In this document: piece by piece, positions 23,614 through 32,315 of the stretch
Layout of the letters: every line of letters begins with the position of its first letter
Numbering within the stretch: position 1 is the stretch's first letter
Source of the DNA: Phaeacidiphilus oryzae TH49
GTDB taxonomy: Bacteria > Actinomycetota > Actinomycetes > Streptomycetales > Streptomycetaceae
DNA length: 64,000 nt
Assembly (NCBI RefSeq): GCF_000744815.1
Contig: NZ_JQMQ01000005.1
Location: 2,736,055 to 2,800,054, forward strand
Direction of reading: 5' to 3'
The notes under the pieces: model-generated
The model's input: only the letters and a program-made list of their open reading frames with translations
Databases searched by the model: none
Told to the model about the DNA's origin: nothing
Program-made: the position numbers and the translations under genes

Positions 23614-26541
23614 ATGAGCGGATCGAGCGCAGGAGCCGGGCAGTCGCCCGGCCTGCCTGATTCCCCCTCCGGCCGGTCCTTCGCGCAGGCCGACGGGGCG
23701 TCAGGCCGCCCGGTGAAACGGTCCGCTGACGGCGGTTCCGCGGCGGCCTCCGGGGGCGCCGGCACGAACGCGGGCGCGGACGCGGGCGACGACGAGCACA
23801 GCGCGAAGGGCGGAACGGCAGAACACGGGGGCGGGACGAAACGCGTGAACCTGGTCAAGACCACCGACGACGAGGCGGGCAGAGGCGAGGGCCGGGAGGG
23901 CCGGGAGGCCCGCGGGGCCGGCGCCCGGGACGGCGTCGAACACGGCAGCACCAGCCGGGGCGAACCCGGTGACGGCAGCGGGGCCGGAGGCGACGGCACC
24001 CCTGGCGGGGACGGCCTCGACCACGAGGCCGCCGACCTCAGCGGCACCGGGGTCACCGACCCCGAGTCGGACACCCCGGTCCCCACCCACGAGCCGCTGC
24101 TCGCCGCCCGGGTGCACCGCCCCGCGGACCTGATGCGGTTCCTGACCGGCATCCTCGCGGTCGCCGCGATCTTCGTGCTGATCGGCTTCGCCCACAACAC
24201 CACCAGCGGCCTGGAGGACGACATCCTCTCGGCCACCGACCGCATCCCGCGCTTCCTGATCTCCTTCGTCGGCCTGGCGTCCAGCGCCGCCGTCCTGGTC
24301 GTCCCGCTGGCCTTCGCGGTCGAGCGGCTGATCAAGCGGGACGGGCTGCGGGTCGCCGACGGCGTGCTGGCCGCCGTGCTGGCGCACGGGCTCTCCCTCG
24401 GCATCGACCTGTGGGTGGCCAAGGCCGCCCCCGAGTCGATCACCCTCGCGCTGGCCACCGTCACCCCCGGCTCCACCACCCTCACCGACCCGGTGCACGG
24501 CTATCTCGCCCCGGTGATCGCCTATATGACCGCGGTCGGCATGCAGTCCCGGCCGCGCTGGCGGATCGCGCTGTGGGTGGTGGTCGCGCTGGACGCGCTG
24601 GCCGAGATCATCGGCGGCTACACCACGCCGCTGTCCGTGGCGGTCACCATCGGCCTCGGCCTCTCGGTGGCCTACGGCACCCTCTACGCCGTGGGGGCGC
24701 CGAACGTCCGGCCCACCACCGAGCACCTCCTCACCGGCCTCCGCAAGGTCGGCTTCACCCCGCACACCGCCCACCGGGCGACCGACGGGCCGGAGAACAC
24801 CCACCGCTACCTGGTCGTCCAGGAGGACGACCGGCCGCCGCTTGACGTCCACGTCATCGACCGGGAACAGCTCGCCTCCGGCTTCTTCTACCGGCTGTGG
24901 AGCCGACTCCGGCTGCGCGGAGCCGCCGCCCACGCAGGCCCCCGCACCCTGCGCGCCGCCCTCGAACAGGAGGCGCTGATCTCCTACGCGGCCACCTCGG
25001 CCGGTGCCGCCACCCCCCGGCTGATCGCCACCTCCGAGCTCGGCCCGGACGCGGTGATCCTGGTCTACGAGCAGATCGGCGGCCGCTCGCTGACCGCCCT
25101 GCACGCCGAGGAGGTCGCGGACCGCGCGATGGCCACCGCCTGGCGGGCCGTCAGCTGCCTCCACGCCCGTCGGATCGCCCACCGCCGGCTCACCGCCGAC
25201 TCGCTGCTGGTCACCGAGCACGAGGTGACCTGCCTGCTGAACCTGGCCGGCGGCGAGATCGCGGCGAGCGACCTGCTGATGCGGATGGACATCGCCCAGC
25301 TGCTCACCACCTTCGGCCTGCGGGTCGGCCCCGAGCGGGCGGTGGACCTGGCCGTGGAGATCCTCGGCGCCGAACGCACCGCCGACTGCCTGGCCCTCCT
25401 CCAGCCGGTCGCCCTCTCCCGGGAGACCCGCGCCGAACTCCGCCACTACAACCGGGAGCGGCGGGCCGCCGCGGACGCCGAGCACACCGAGCAGCTCAAG
25501 GCCGGGGAGCTCAGCGCGGAGGAGCTCAACGAGCTGCCGCCGACCGACCTCCTCTCCGGGCTCCGCGAGCGGATCCTCGCCAAGGTCCCGCAGGCCCCGG
25601 TGGAGCCGGTCAAGCTGGAGCGGCTGAAGCCCAAGACGCTGATCACCGTCATCGCGGCGGCCTTCGCGATGTACTTCCTGATCGGCCAGCTGACCAGCCA
25701 CCCGCCGACCGAGCTGATCGCCCACGCCAACTGGGGCTGGGCGGCGGTCGCGGTGGCCTGCGCGGTCGCCAGCTACGGCGCGGCCACCATGCAGCTCACC
25801 GGGTTCGTGCCGGAGAAGCTGTCGTACCAGAAGACGCTGCTGGCGCAGGTGGCCGGCTCCTTCGTGAAGCTGGTCGCGCCGGCCGCGGTCGGCGGGGTGG
25901 CGCTCAACACCCGGTATCTGCAGCGGTCCGGCGTGCGGCCGGGGCAGGCGGTGGCGAGCGTGGGGGCCTCGCAGCTGGTGGGCGCGGTGGTGCACCTCCT
26001 CCTGCTGCTCGGGTTCGGCTTCGTCGCCGGGACCCAGTCCACCAAGGACGTCACCCCGTCCCGGACGGTGATCGCCGGGGTGCTGGTGGTGGCGGTGCTG
26101 GTGATGGTGGCGGCGGCGATCCCGCCGGTGCGGCGGTGGGTGCTGGAGCGGCTGCAGTCGCTCTTCGCCGGGGTGATCCCGCGGATGCTGGACCTGCTGC
26201 AGCGGCCCTCGAAGCTGGTCGAGGGGGTCGGCGGAAGCGTGCTGATCACGCTGACGCTGGCGGCCAACCTGTACTTCTCGCTGCTCGCCTTCGACGGGCA
26301 TCTCAGCTTCGCCGCGGTGGTCGCCGTGTATCTGGCGGGGAACGCGGCCGGATCGGCGGTGCCGACGCCGGGCGGGGTGGGGGCGATCGAGGTCGCGCTG
26401 AGCGCGGGGCTGACGGCGGCGGGGATGCCGTACAGCACGGCGCTGACGGGGGTGCTGCTGCATCGCGCCCTCACCTACTGGCTGCCGGTTCTGCCGGGCT
26501 GGGGCGCGTTCGCCTACCTCCAGCGCAAGGGGCTGCTGTAG
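23614..26541 (+). CDS. Membrane fusion protein: pseudokinase plus LPG-synthase/YbhN-type TM domain
   Basis: 975 residues. A disordered Gly/Asp/Ala-rich head (about 1-160) is followed by a first set of membrane helices (about 170-370), then a cytosolic kinase-like domain (about 390-620). In that domain the catalytic loop reads HRRLTADSLLV (near residue 520) and the DFG site reads NLAG (near 545), so HRD Asp, loop Asn and DFG Asp are all absent, as in a pseudokinase. The C-terminal part (about 675-975) is a flippase/LPG_synthase_TM domain, with KLVAPAAVGGVALNTRYLQR and GNAAGSAVPTPGGVGAIEV. Such proteins act on lipid or glycolipid traffic; the substrate here is unknown. Confidence 0.82.
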   Translation: MSGSSAGAGQSPGLPDSPSGRSFAQADGASGRPVKRSADGGSAAASGGAGTNAGADAGDDEHSAKGGTAEHGGGTKRVNLVKTTDDEAGRGEGREGREARGAGARDGVEHGSTSRGEPGDGSGAGGDGTPGGDGLDHEAADLSGTGVTDPESDTPVPTHEPLLAARVHRPADLMRFLTGILAVAAIFVLIGFAHNTTSGLEDDILSATDRIPRFLISFVGLASSAAVLVVPLAFAVERLIKRDGLRVADGVLAAVLAHGLSLGIDLWVAKAAPESITLALATVTPGSTTLTDPVHGYLAPVIAYMTAVGMQSRPRWRIALWVVVALDALAEIIGGYTTPLSVAVTIGLGLSVAYGTLYAVGAPNVRPTTEHLLTGLRKVGFTPHTAHRATDGPENTHRYLVVQEDDRPPLDVHVIDREQLASGFFYRLWSRLRLRGAAAHAGPRTLRAALEQEALISYAATSAGAATPRLIATSELGPDAVILVYEQIGGRSLTALHAEEVADRAMATAWRAVSCLHARRIAHRRLTADSLLVTEHEVTCLLNLAGGEIAASDLLMRMDIAQLLTTFGLRVGPERAVDLAVEILGAERTADCLALLQPVALSRETRAELRHYNRERRAAADAEHTEQLKAGELSAEELNELPPTDLLSGLRERILAKVPQAPVEPVKLERLKPKTLITVIAAAFAMYFLIGQLTSHPPTELIAHANWGWAAVAVACAVASYGAATMQLTGFVPEKLSYQKTLLAQVAGSFVKLVAPAAVGGVALNTRYLQRSGVRPGQAVASVGASQLVGAVVHLLLLLGFGFVAGTQSTKDVTPSRTVIAGVLVVAVLVMVAAAIPPVRRWVLERLQSLFAGVIPRMLDLLQRPSKLVEGVGGSVLITLTLAANLYFSLLAFDGHLSFAAVVAVYLAGNAAGSAVPTPGGVGAIEVALSAGLTAAGMPYSTALTGVLLHRALTYWLPVLPGWGAFAYLQRKGLL

Positions 26542-26564
26542 GGGGCTCGCACCCGGAGGGCGAA

Positions 26565-26629
26565 GGCCGAGAAGGGCGAATGCCGAGAAGGGCGAATGCC
26601 AAGAAGAGCGGATGCCAAGAAGGGCGAAC
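26565..26629. repeat. Four 16-bp tandem repeats
   Basis: Units of the form GCCGAGAAGGGCGAAT, with A/G variation, are repeated about four times just after the stop of the membrane fusion gene. They run directly into a terminator-like hairpin. Confidence 0.6.
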
Positions 26630-26666
26630 CAGGGGCGCGGGGAACCGCGCGGCCCTGATTCGCCCT
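26621..26666. terminator. Hairpin between convergent genes, containing a dispersed repeat element
   Basis: AGGGCGAA pairs with TTCGCCCT around an inner CGCGG/CCGCG stem. The inner part holds GGGGCGCGGGGAAC, the reverse complement of the dispersed GTTCCCCGCGCCCC element. It lies between the ends of the membrane fusion gene and moeZ. Confidence 0.6.
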
Positions 26667-26692
26667 TCGGGCTCATCCGGGGTGCCGGGCCG

Positions 26693-27871
26693 TCAGTAGA
26701 TCGGCTTCTCCGGCTCGATCTGGTTGACCCAGCCGACGACGCCGCCGCCGACGTGGACCGCGTCCGAGAAGCCGGCGGACTTCAGGACGGCGAGGACCTC
26801 GGCGGAGCGGACGCCGGTCTTGCAGTTCAGGACGATCTTCTTGTCCTGCGGCATCTTCTCCAGGGCGTTGCCCATGAGGAACTCGTTCTTCGGGATCAGC
26901 GTCGCGCCCGGGATCGAGACGATCTCGAACTCGTTCGGCTCGCGGACGTCGACCAGGAAGAAGTCCTCGCCGTCGTCCTGCCACTGCTTGAGCTGCTTCG
27001 GGGTGATCGTCGAGCCCTGGACGGCCTCCTGGGCCTCCTCGCTGACGACCCCGCAGAAGCTCTCGTAGTCGATCAGCTCGGTGACGGTCGGGTTCTCGCC
27101 GCAGACCGCGCAGTTCGGGTCCTTGCGGACCTTCACCGTGCGGTACTGCATCTCCAGGGCGTCGTAGATCATCAGACGGCCGACCAGCGGCTCGCCGATC
27201 CCGGCCAGCAGCTTGATCGCCTCGTTGACCTGGATCGACCCGATCGACGCGCACAGCACGCCGAGGACGCCGCCCTCAGCGCAGGACGGGACCATGCCGG
27301 GCGGCGGGGCCTCCGGGTAGAGGCAGCGGTAGCAGGGGCCGTGCTCGGCCCAGAACACCGAGGCCTGGCCGTCGAAGCGGTAGATCGAGCCCCACACGTA
27401 CGGCTTGCCGAGGAGCACCGCGGCGTCGTTCACCAGGTAGCGGGTGGCGAAGTTGTCGGTGCCGTCGACGATCAGGTCGTACTGGGCGAAGATCTCCATG
27501 ACGTTGTCGTTGTCCAGCCGCTCTTCGTGGAGGACGACGTTCACGTACGGGTTGATCTCCTTGACCGAGTCGCGCGCGGACTCGGCCTTGGAGCGGCCGA
27601 TGTCGGACTGGCCGTGGATGATCTGCCGCTGGAGGTTGGACTCGTCGACGGTGTCGAACTCGACGATGCCGAGGGTGCCGACACCCGCCGCGGCCATGTA
27701 CATCAGCGCGGGAGAGCCGAGCCCGCCCGCGCCGACACACAGCACCTTGGCGTTCTTCAGCCGCTTCTGTCCGTCCATCCCGACGTCCGGGATGATCAGG
27801 TGGCGGGAGTACCTGCGGACCTCGTCGACGGTGAGCTCGGGGGCCGGTTCGACCAGGGGTGGCAGCGACAC
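26693..27871 (-). CDS. moeZ: MoeZ: adenylyltransferase/sulfurtransferase (MoeB-like plus rhodanese)
   Basis: 392 residues from a GTG start. The N-terminal E1 domain shows VLCVGAGGLGSPALMYMAAAG, VDGTDNFATRYL and RCLYPEAPPPG; CYRC and CAVC form the zinc site. The C-terminal rhodanese domain has VDVREPNEFEI and the active-site loop LNCKTGVRS. MoeZ activates and sulfurates small sulfur-carrier proteins for molybdopterin, thiamin and, in Streptomyces, thio-containing natural products and tRNA. The protein is complete and of normal length. It faces an epimerase gene upstream on the same strand. Confidence 0.95.
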   Translation of the reverse strand: MSLPPLVEPAPELTVDEVRRYSRHLIIPDVGMDGQKRLKNAKVLCVGAGGLGSPALMYMAAAGVGTLGIVEFDTVDESNLQRQIIHGQSDIGRSKAESARDSVKEINPYVNVVLHEERLDNDNVMEIFAQYDLIVDGTDNFATRYLVNDAAVLLGKPYVWGSIYRFDGQASVFWAEHGPCYRCLYPEAPPPGMVPSCAEGGVLGVLCASIGSIQVNEAIKLLAGIGEPLVGRLMIYDALEMQYRTVKVRKDPNCAVCGENPTVTELIDYESFCGVVSEEAQEAVQGSTITPKQLKQWQDDGEDFFLVDVREPNEFEIVSIPGATLIPKNEFLMGNALEKMPQDKKIVLNCKTGVRSAEVLAVLKSAGFSDAVHVGGGVVGWVNQIEPEKPIY

Positions 27872-28009
27872 GGTGGCTCCGATGGGTGTTCGGGTGGCTG
27901 TTTCCTGCGGCCAACAGTGCCATGCCGTCGGCTATTCCGGGACGGCGGGTCCAGACGGCGAGACGGCGCGTGAGACGCGCGCCGCCTCGTGAGATCCGGG
28001 TCACACCGC

Positions 28010-28930
28010 TCAGACCCGGCAGGCGATCTCGGTCCAGACGTCCGCCAGGGACTCCTCCAGCGGCACCCGCGGCCGCCAGCCCAGCCGGTCCCGCGCGGTG
28101 CGGACGTCCGCCTGCCGCCAGAGCACCTCGCCCGGACGGTCGCCAGGGTCCTGACCTGGCACGATCGGCCCGCCCGAGCGGCCCTCCTCCACCAGCCTGC
28201 CCTCGAAGCCGGCCGCCCGGACCAGCAGCCCGGCGGCGTCCCGCAGCCTGGTGCCGCTGCCGCTGCCGATGTTCACCACCCCGGTGGCCGCCGAGAAGGC
28301 CGCCGCGTGAACGGCCCGGGCGACGTCCCGGACGTCCACGAAGTCTCGGAATGCGGACAGGTCCGCGGTACGCACCTGCGGCTCGCCGCGCTCCAGCGCG
28401 CGGCGCAGGCTCTCCGCCAGCCGTCCGAAGAGGGAGCCGGCCGGGGCCCCCGGGCCGACCGTGTCGAAGACCCGCAGCACCACGGTGTCCAGCCCGGAGG
28501 AGAGCGCCAGCTCCGTACCGGCCAGCTTGCTCACCCCGTACGGGCCGATCGGCCGCGGGTCGGCGCTCTCCGGGACGGCCGCCCCGATCGAGACCGGGCC
28601 GTACTCGGCGGCGGAGCCCAGATGGATCAGCCGGGCCGGCTCGGCGCTGCGGCGGATCGCCTCGCAGACGGTGGCCACCGCCACCGTGTTGGCGCGGACC
28701 AGGTCGCGCTGGGTGCCGTAGGTCGCCCCCGCGCAGTTCACCACCACCCGCGGCATGACCGCGTCCAGGAAGCGGGTGAGCGCTCCGGGGCTGCCGGAGG
28801 CGAGATCGAAGCGGATGTCCGCGGAGTCCCGCCGGCCCAGCACGGTGACCTGGAGCTCGGGGTCGGTGAAGAAACGGTCCGCGACACGGCGGCCGATGAA
28901 TCCATCGGCTCCCAGCAGCAGCACCCTCAT
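28010..28930 (-). CDS. NAD-dependent epimerase/dehydratase family protein
   Basis: 306 residues of extended-SDR type: the N-terminal MRVLLLGADGFIGRRVADRF contains the GxxGxxG nucleotide site, and YGVSKLAGTELAL is the YxxxK catalytic pair. The NIGSGSGTRLRDA region is typical of UDP-sugar epimerases. The likely substrate is a nucleotide sugar, but which is not visible. An AGGAAGGA-type site precedes the ATG. Downstream of a glycosyltransferase and a membrane protein on the same strand, it may serve the same glycan pathway. Confidence 0.87.
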   Translation of the reverse strand: MRVLLLGADGFIGRRVADRFFTDPELQVTVLGRRDSADIRFDLASGSPGALTRFLDAVMPRVVVNCAGATYGTQRDLVRANTVAVATVCEAIRRSAEPARLIHLGSAAEYGPVSIGAAVPESADPRPIGPYGVSKLAGTELALSSGLDTVVLRVFDTVGPGAPAGSLFGRLAESLRRALERGEPQVRTADLSAFRDFVDVRDVARAVHAAAFSAATGVVNIGSGSGTRLRDAAGLLVRAAGFEGRLVEEGRSGGPIVPGQDPGDRPGEVLWRQADVRTARDRLGWRPRVPLEESLADVWTEIACRV

Positions 28931-29234
28931 GAGGCGCGATTCCTTCCTTGTGCGGGCCCTTCTCTCGGTGGGCCCGGGGTTCTGTGCGAACGGTCTGAGT
29001 GGTCGCGGGCGGGCCGCGGTGGTGCGCGGCGCCCGCGCGGCCGGCGCCCGCCGGAGGGCGCGGCGGCGCCGGACCGCGCGTACCGGCCGATGGTCGGGCC
29101 GCCGGTACGCCGGGGACGGACGGTCGGGACCCGGCTTCCCGGGCGCGGGGCGGAGGTGGAGGTGGTGGTGGTGGTGAAGGCGCGGGTGCGCCGCCGCGGG
29201 GCGCGCGGGGCCGGCACGCTGGGCGCCGGGGCGC
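28931..29234. other. Gene-free spacer, mostly Arg/Gly-codon-like low complexity
   Basis: About 304 bases with no supported ORF. It includes a GGTGGAGGTGGTGGTGGTGG run near 29153-29172 and short GC stems (for example GGGCCC near 28949 and 28973). A promoter for the epimerase gene may lie close to 28940-28990, but no clear -10 is seen. Confidence 0.4.
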
Positions 29235-30398
29235 TCAGGGCCGCGTCCGGACCAGCGGGAGGTAGTGCGCCTCCGGCCGGTGGAGCACCCACCAGGCGTA
29301 CGGGAGGAGAACGGCGGCGACCGCTCCGCAGCCGTACAGCTCGGCGGATCCGCTCCGGGCGGCGGCCACCGCCGCCGACCAGGCCGGTATCACCCCGCCC
29401 GGCTGCGCCGGACCGCTCGCCGGCAGGCCCGGCAGCACGACGGAGAGCGCGGGCAGGAGGGCCGCGGCAAGGGTGGCGAGCGCTCCGGCGAGGAGGGCCC
29501 CGGCGCCGATCCGCGGGCGCCCGCAGGCCCTGAGCGCGGCGCCCGGGAGCATCACCAGGCCGGCCGCGGCGAGCCCGCCCCACACCGGCGGGCCCGCGCC
29601 GCCGAAGGGCGCCGTGGGCGCGGCCACCGCCCCCGCCCGCTCCCCCAGCGCGAGGGACGGCACCACCAGCAGCACCAGGCAGACCGCGCCGAGCAGCGCC
29701 AGCTGGGCGACCGCGGCCACCGGGAGCACCACCCGCATCCGGGAGCGGAACCCGGACCGGCTGCCGGTCGCCCGCAGATGCCCCCGCCCGACCTCGGCGT
29801 ACCAGTCGGCGATGACGCCCGCCGTTCCGACGCCCAGCGCGAGGGTCGCGGCGACCACGGCGGCCGGCGTCCTGGCGGCGGTCCCGCCGGCGCCACCGAG
29901 GTCGGAGGCGCCGACGATCGCGCCGCTCAGCGGCACCGCCACGAGACCGGCCGCGCCGAGCGCCGCCGGCCAGGCCCAGGGGCCGCGCACCGCGCCCGAG
30001 CTCCACAGGACGGCGGCCAGCAGCAGGCCGGCGAGGAGCGCGTCCACCCCCCGCCCACTGCTCGGCGGCCAGCCGCCGCGGGCCGCTGCCGCCGTGCCGA
30101 GGCAGAGCGCGGCGGCTGCGAGGGAGCCGCCCAGCGCCCGGCCGAGGAACCGGCCGGAGGCGCTGCGCGGCACTGCGGCGAAGCCGCTGGGGCGGCCGCG
30201 CCGGTTCGCCTCGCCGGGCGCCCTGGCGTGCAGCTCCTCGGCCAGCGAGAAGACGTCGGAGTGCCGGTAGCGCGTGGCGGCGCCCGGCCCCAGGCCCTCC
30301 GCCTCCAGCGCCGCGGCGATCTCCAGCGGGTCCACCGCCTCGACGCAGAGCCGGTGGTGACGTTCCATCAGCTCGCGTACCGGATCGGCCGTGCTCAT
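29235..30398 (-). CDS. Hypothetical polytopic membrane protein
   Basis: 387 residues starting MSTADPVRELMERHHRLC. The first 60 residues look cytosolic and acidic (DPLEIAAALEAEGLGPG), then eight or so Ala/Leu/Val/Gly-rich hydrophobic segments follow, for example LLAGLLLAAVLWSSG and VVLPVAAVAQLALLGAVCLV. No family is recognised. The ATG overlaps the stop of the upstream glycosyltransferase as ATGA, so translation is coupled; GGAGG sits almost against the start. The coupling suggests a membrane partner or exporter for a glycan made by the glycosyltransferase. Confidence 0.75.
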   Translation of the reverse strand: MSTADPVRELMERHHRLCVEAVDPLEIAAALEAEGLGPGAATRYRHSDVFSLAEELHARAPGEANRRGRPSGFAAVPRSASGRFLGRALGGSLAAAALCLGTAAAARGGWPPSSGRGVDALLAGLLLAAVLWSSGAVRGPWAWPAALGAAGLVAVPLSGAIVGASDLGGAGGTAARTPAAVVAATLALGVGTAGVIADWYAEVGRGHLRATGSRSGFRSRMRVVLPVAAVAQLALLGAVCLVLLVVPSLALGERAGAVAAPTAPFGGAGPPVWGGLAAAGLVMLPGAALRACGRPRIGAGALLAGALATLAAALLPALSVVLPGLPASGPAQPGGVIPAWSAAVAAARSGSAELYGCGAVAAVLLPYAWWVLHRPEAHYLPLVRTRP

Positions 30399-32026
30399 TC
30401 CTCCGCACCCCCCAGACCCCCGGAACTCCCCGATCCGCCGGGGACCAGCTCGGCGTGCGGCGCCCCGGCCCGCCCGCCCGGCTCCCCCTCGCCGTGCTCC
30501 TGGCGCTCTCCGTGCTCTTGGCGCTCTGTGTGCGCCTGGTGTTCTCCGGACAGCCAGAACTCCACCGGGTGGGCGAACGGCCGTGGGCCGCCCGGCGCCC
30601 GGCCCGCGCCCGGGAATCCCGGCGCGCGGGAGATCAGCTCCAGGTAGATGTCCCCGAAGGCCTCCACCGCCGCCTGCTCGGCGCAGCGCTCCTGGGCGCG
30701 CAGCCGGCCGGCCAGGCCGAGCCGGGACCGCCGTTCCGGGTCCCGCAGCAGCGCGACGCAGGCCGCGGCCAGGGCGTCCGGGTCGCCCGGGGGCACCAGG
30801 AGGCCGGTGGGGCCCAGCAGTTCGCGGCTCATTCCGACGTCGGTGGCGACCACCGCCCGCCCGGTCGCCATCGCCGCGGCCAGCTCGTGCGGGGCGGGCC
30901 GGTCGTACTCCGGCAGCACCAGCACACTGCCGCCGGCGTCGGCCGGGCCGACCTCGCCGGCCAGCAGCGCCACCGGCTCCGGGCCGCCCGCGGGCCGCGA
31001 CTCGGTCAGCAGCCCCAGCCGGCGGGCGAGGGCGAGGCAGTCGGCGACGTACCGCTCGTCCCTCCGCAGTGCGTGCACCCGCAGCAGCGCCTCCGGCAGT
31101 GCCGCCCGCACCGCCGCGAAGGCGTGCAGCAGGGTCTCGAGGCCGCATCCCGGCAGCAGGCTGCCCTGCCAGGCCAGGGTCGGCGTGGCCGGCTCGGGGC
31201 CGGCGGCCGGGCGCTCCACCGAGGGCAGCCCCTCCGGCAGCACCCGCAGCCGGCCCGGTTCCGCCCCGCAGTGTTCGAGCCAGCGGCGGGTGAAGGCACT
31301 GCCGGCAGTGATCACCCCCGCGCTGCGGTACGCCTCGCGGGCGAGCATCCGGAGCAGCGCCAGCGGCAGCCGGCGGGCCCCCCGGCGCAGCCCCGCGGCG
31401 GCGTCCGCCGCACCGCGCAGCGCCGACTCGAACTCGGTGACCACCAGCGGGATCCCGTACGCCCGGTGGGCCAGCAGGCCCGGCAGCACCGTCCGGCCGC
31501 CGCCGACGGAGTGCCACAGGTCCACCGAGGCCAGCTCGCCGCCGAGGACCCGGCCGGCGTCCGCCAGCGGCCGGAGGCAGGCGGCCAGCAACTCGGCGGC
31601 GTGGTAGGCGTCCTGGAGGTCCCGGCCGCCCGGCCCGTCCTGGTCGCCGACGGACTCGACGACCGCGACCGCCGCCTCCGGGCGGAGCACCGGGCCCAGC
31701 CCGCCGGCCGCCGCGGCCGCGTCCGCCAGCGCGTAGAGCGCCGACCGGAACCGCTCGGCCGCGGCCTCCGCCGCCCGGGTCACCGGGCCCCTGGCCGCCC
31801 GGCCCGGCTCCGCGACGGGCGCGGGGCCCGCGGCCGGCACCAGCGAGCGGACCAGCTCCTCGTAGGCGTCCAGGCACCGGCTCCGGTCGCGGCGGCCCAT
31901 CCGCCCTTCGTGCACCGCGGTCGCGGCGGTCACGTCGGTGATCGCCACATCGTGCCCCGGAAGCCCGCTGCGCAGCCTGGCCGCCCAGGGAAGTGCCTGC
32001 CCGGTGACCGCCACCGCGATGCGCAT
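30395..32026 (-). CDS. Glycosyltransferase family 4 (DUF3492/PelF-like)
   Basis: About 543 residues starting MRIAVAVTGQALPWAARLRS. GT-B architecture: an N-terminal acceptor domain (LWHSVGGGRTVLPGLLAHR, VVTEFE), then ITAGSAFTRRWLEHCGA, LPEGLPSVERP, TLAWQGSLLPGCGLETLLHAF and the donor-site motif ending in AAAMATGRAVVATDVGMSRELL. It would move a sugar from a nucleotide donor onto a surface or storage glycan. ATG 32024-32026 follows GGGAGGT; the frame extends 49 codons upstream without support. Near the C-terminus HTERQEHGERQEHGEGE is a short repeat. It is translationally coupled to the membrane protein. Confidence 0.82.
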   Translation of the reverse strand: MRIAVAVTGQALPWAARLRSGLPGHDVAITDVTAATAVHEGRMGRRDRSRCLDAYEELVRSLVPAAGPAPVAEPGRAARGPVTRAAEAAAERFRSALYALADAAAAAGGLGPVLRPEAAVAVVESVGDQDGPGGRDLQDAYHAAELLAACLRPLADAGRVLGGELASVDLWHSVGGGRTVLPGLLAHRAYGIPLVVTEFESALRGAADAAAGLRRGARRLPLALLRMLAREAYRSAGVITAGSAFTRRWLEHCGAEPGRLRVLPEGLPSVERPAAGPEPATPTLAWQGSLLPGCGLETLLHAFAAVRAALPEALLRVHALRRDERYVADCLALARRLGLLTESRPAGGPEPVALLAGEVGPADAGGSVLVLPEYDRPAPHELAAAMATGRAVVATDVGMSRELLGPTGLLVPPGDPDALAAACVALLRDPERRSRLGLAGRLRAQERCAEQAAVEAFGDIYLELISRAPGFPGAGRAPGGPRPFAHPVEFWLSGEHQAHTERQEHGERQEHGEGEPGGRAGAPHAELVPGGSGSSGGLGGAEE

Positions 32027-32315
32027 GAGACCTCCCGTCGCTCGGGTCGGACAGCCCGTCGGCGTCGCCTGCCCCTGGCCCCGCACCTCCGGCCTCGCGG
32101 TCTCCGCTCCGCCGTACGTCACCCGCGGCACGCTCAACCCCCCACCGGGCAGCGGGAACAGACGCGCCGTCATCCGGTGCGCCGGTCGGCGGCCGTACGC
32201 GGGGACTCCTGTTCGGTCCGACGGGCACGAACCTACGACCGCCCTCCGACACTCAGCCGGGCATTCGGCCTCCGGCCACCCAAAGGAGTGAACGGATCGC
32301 CGCGCGACCCGTCCG

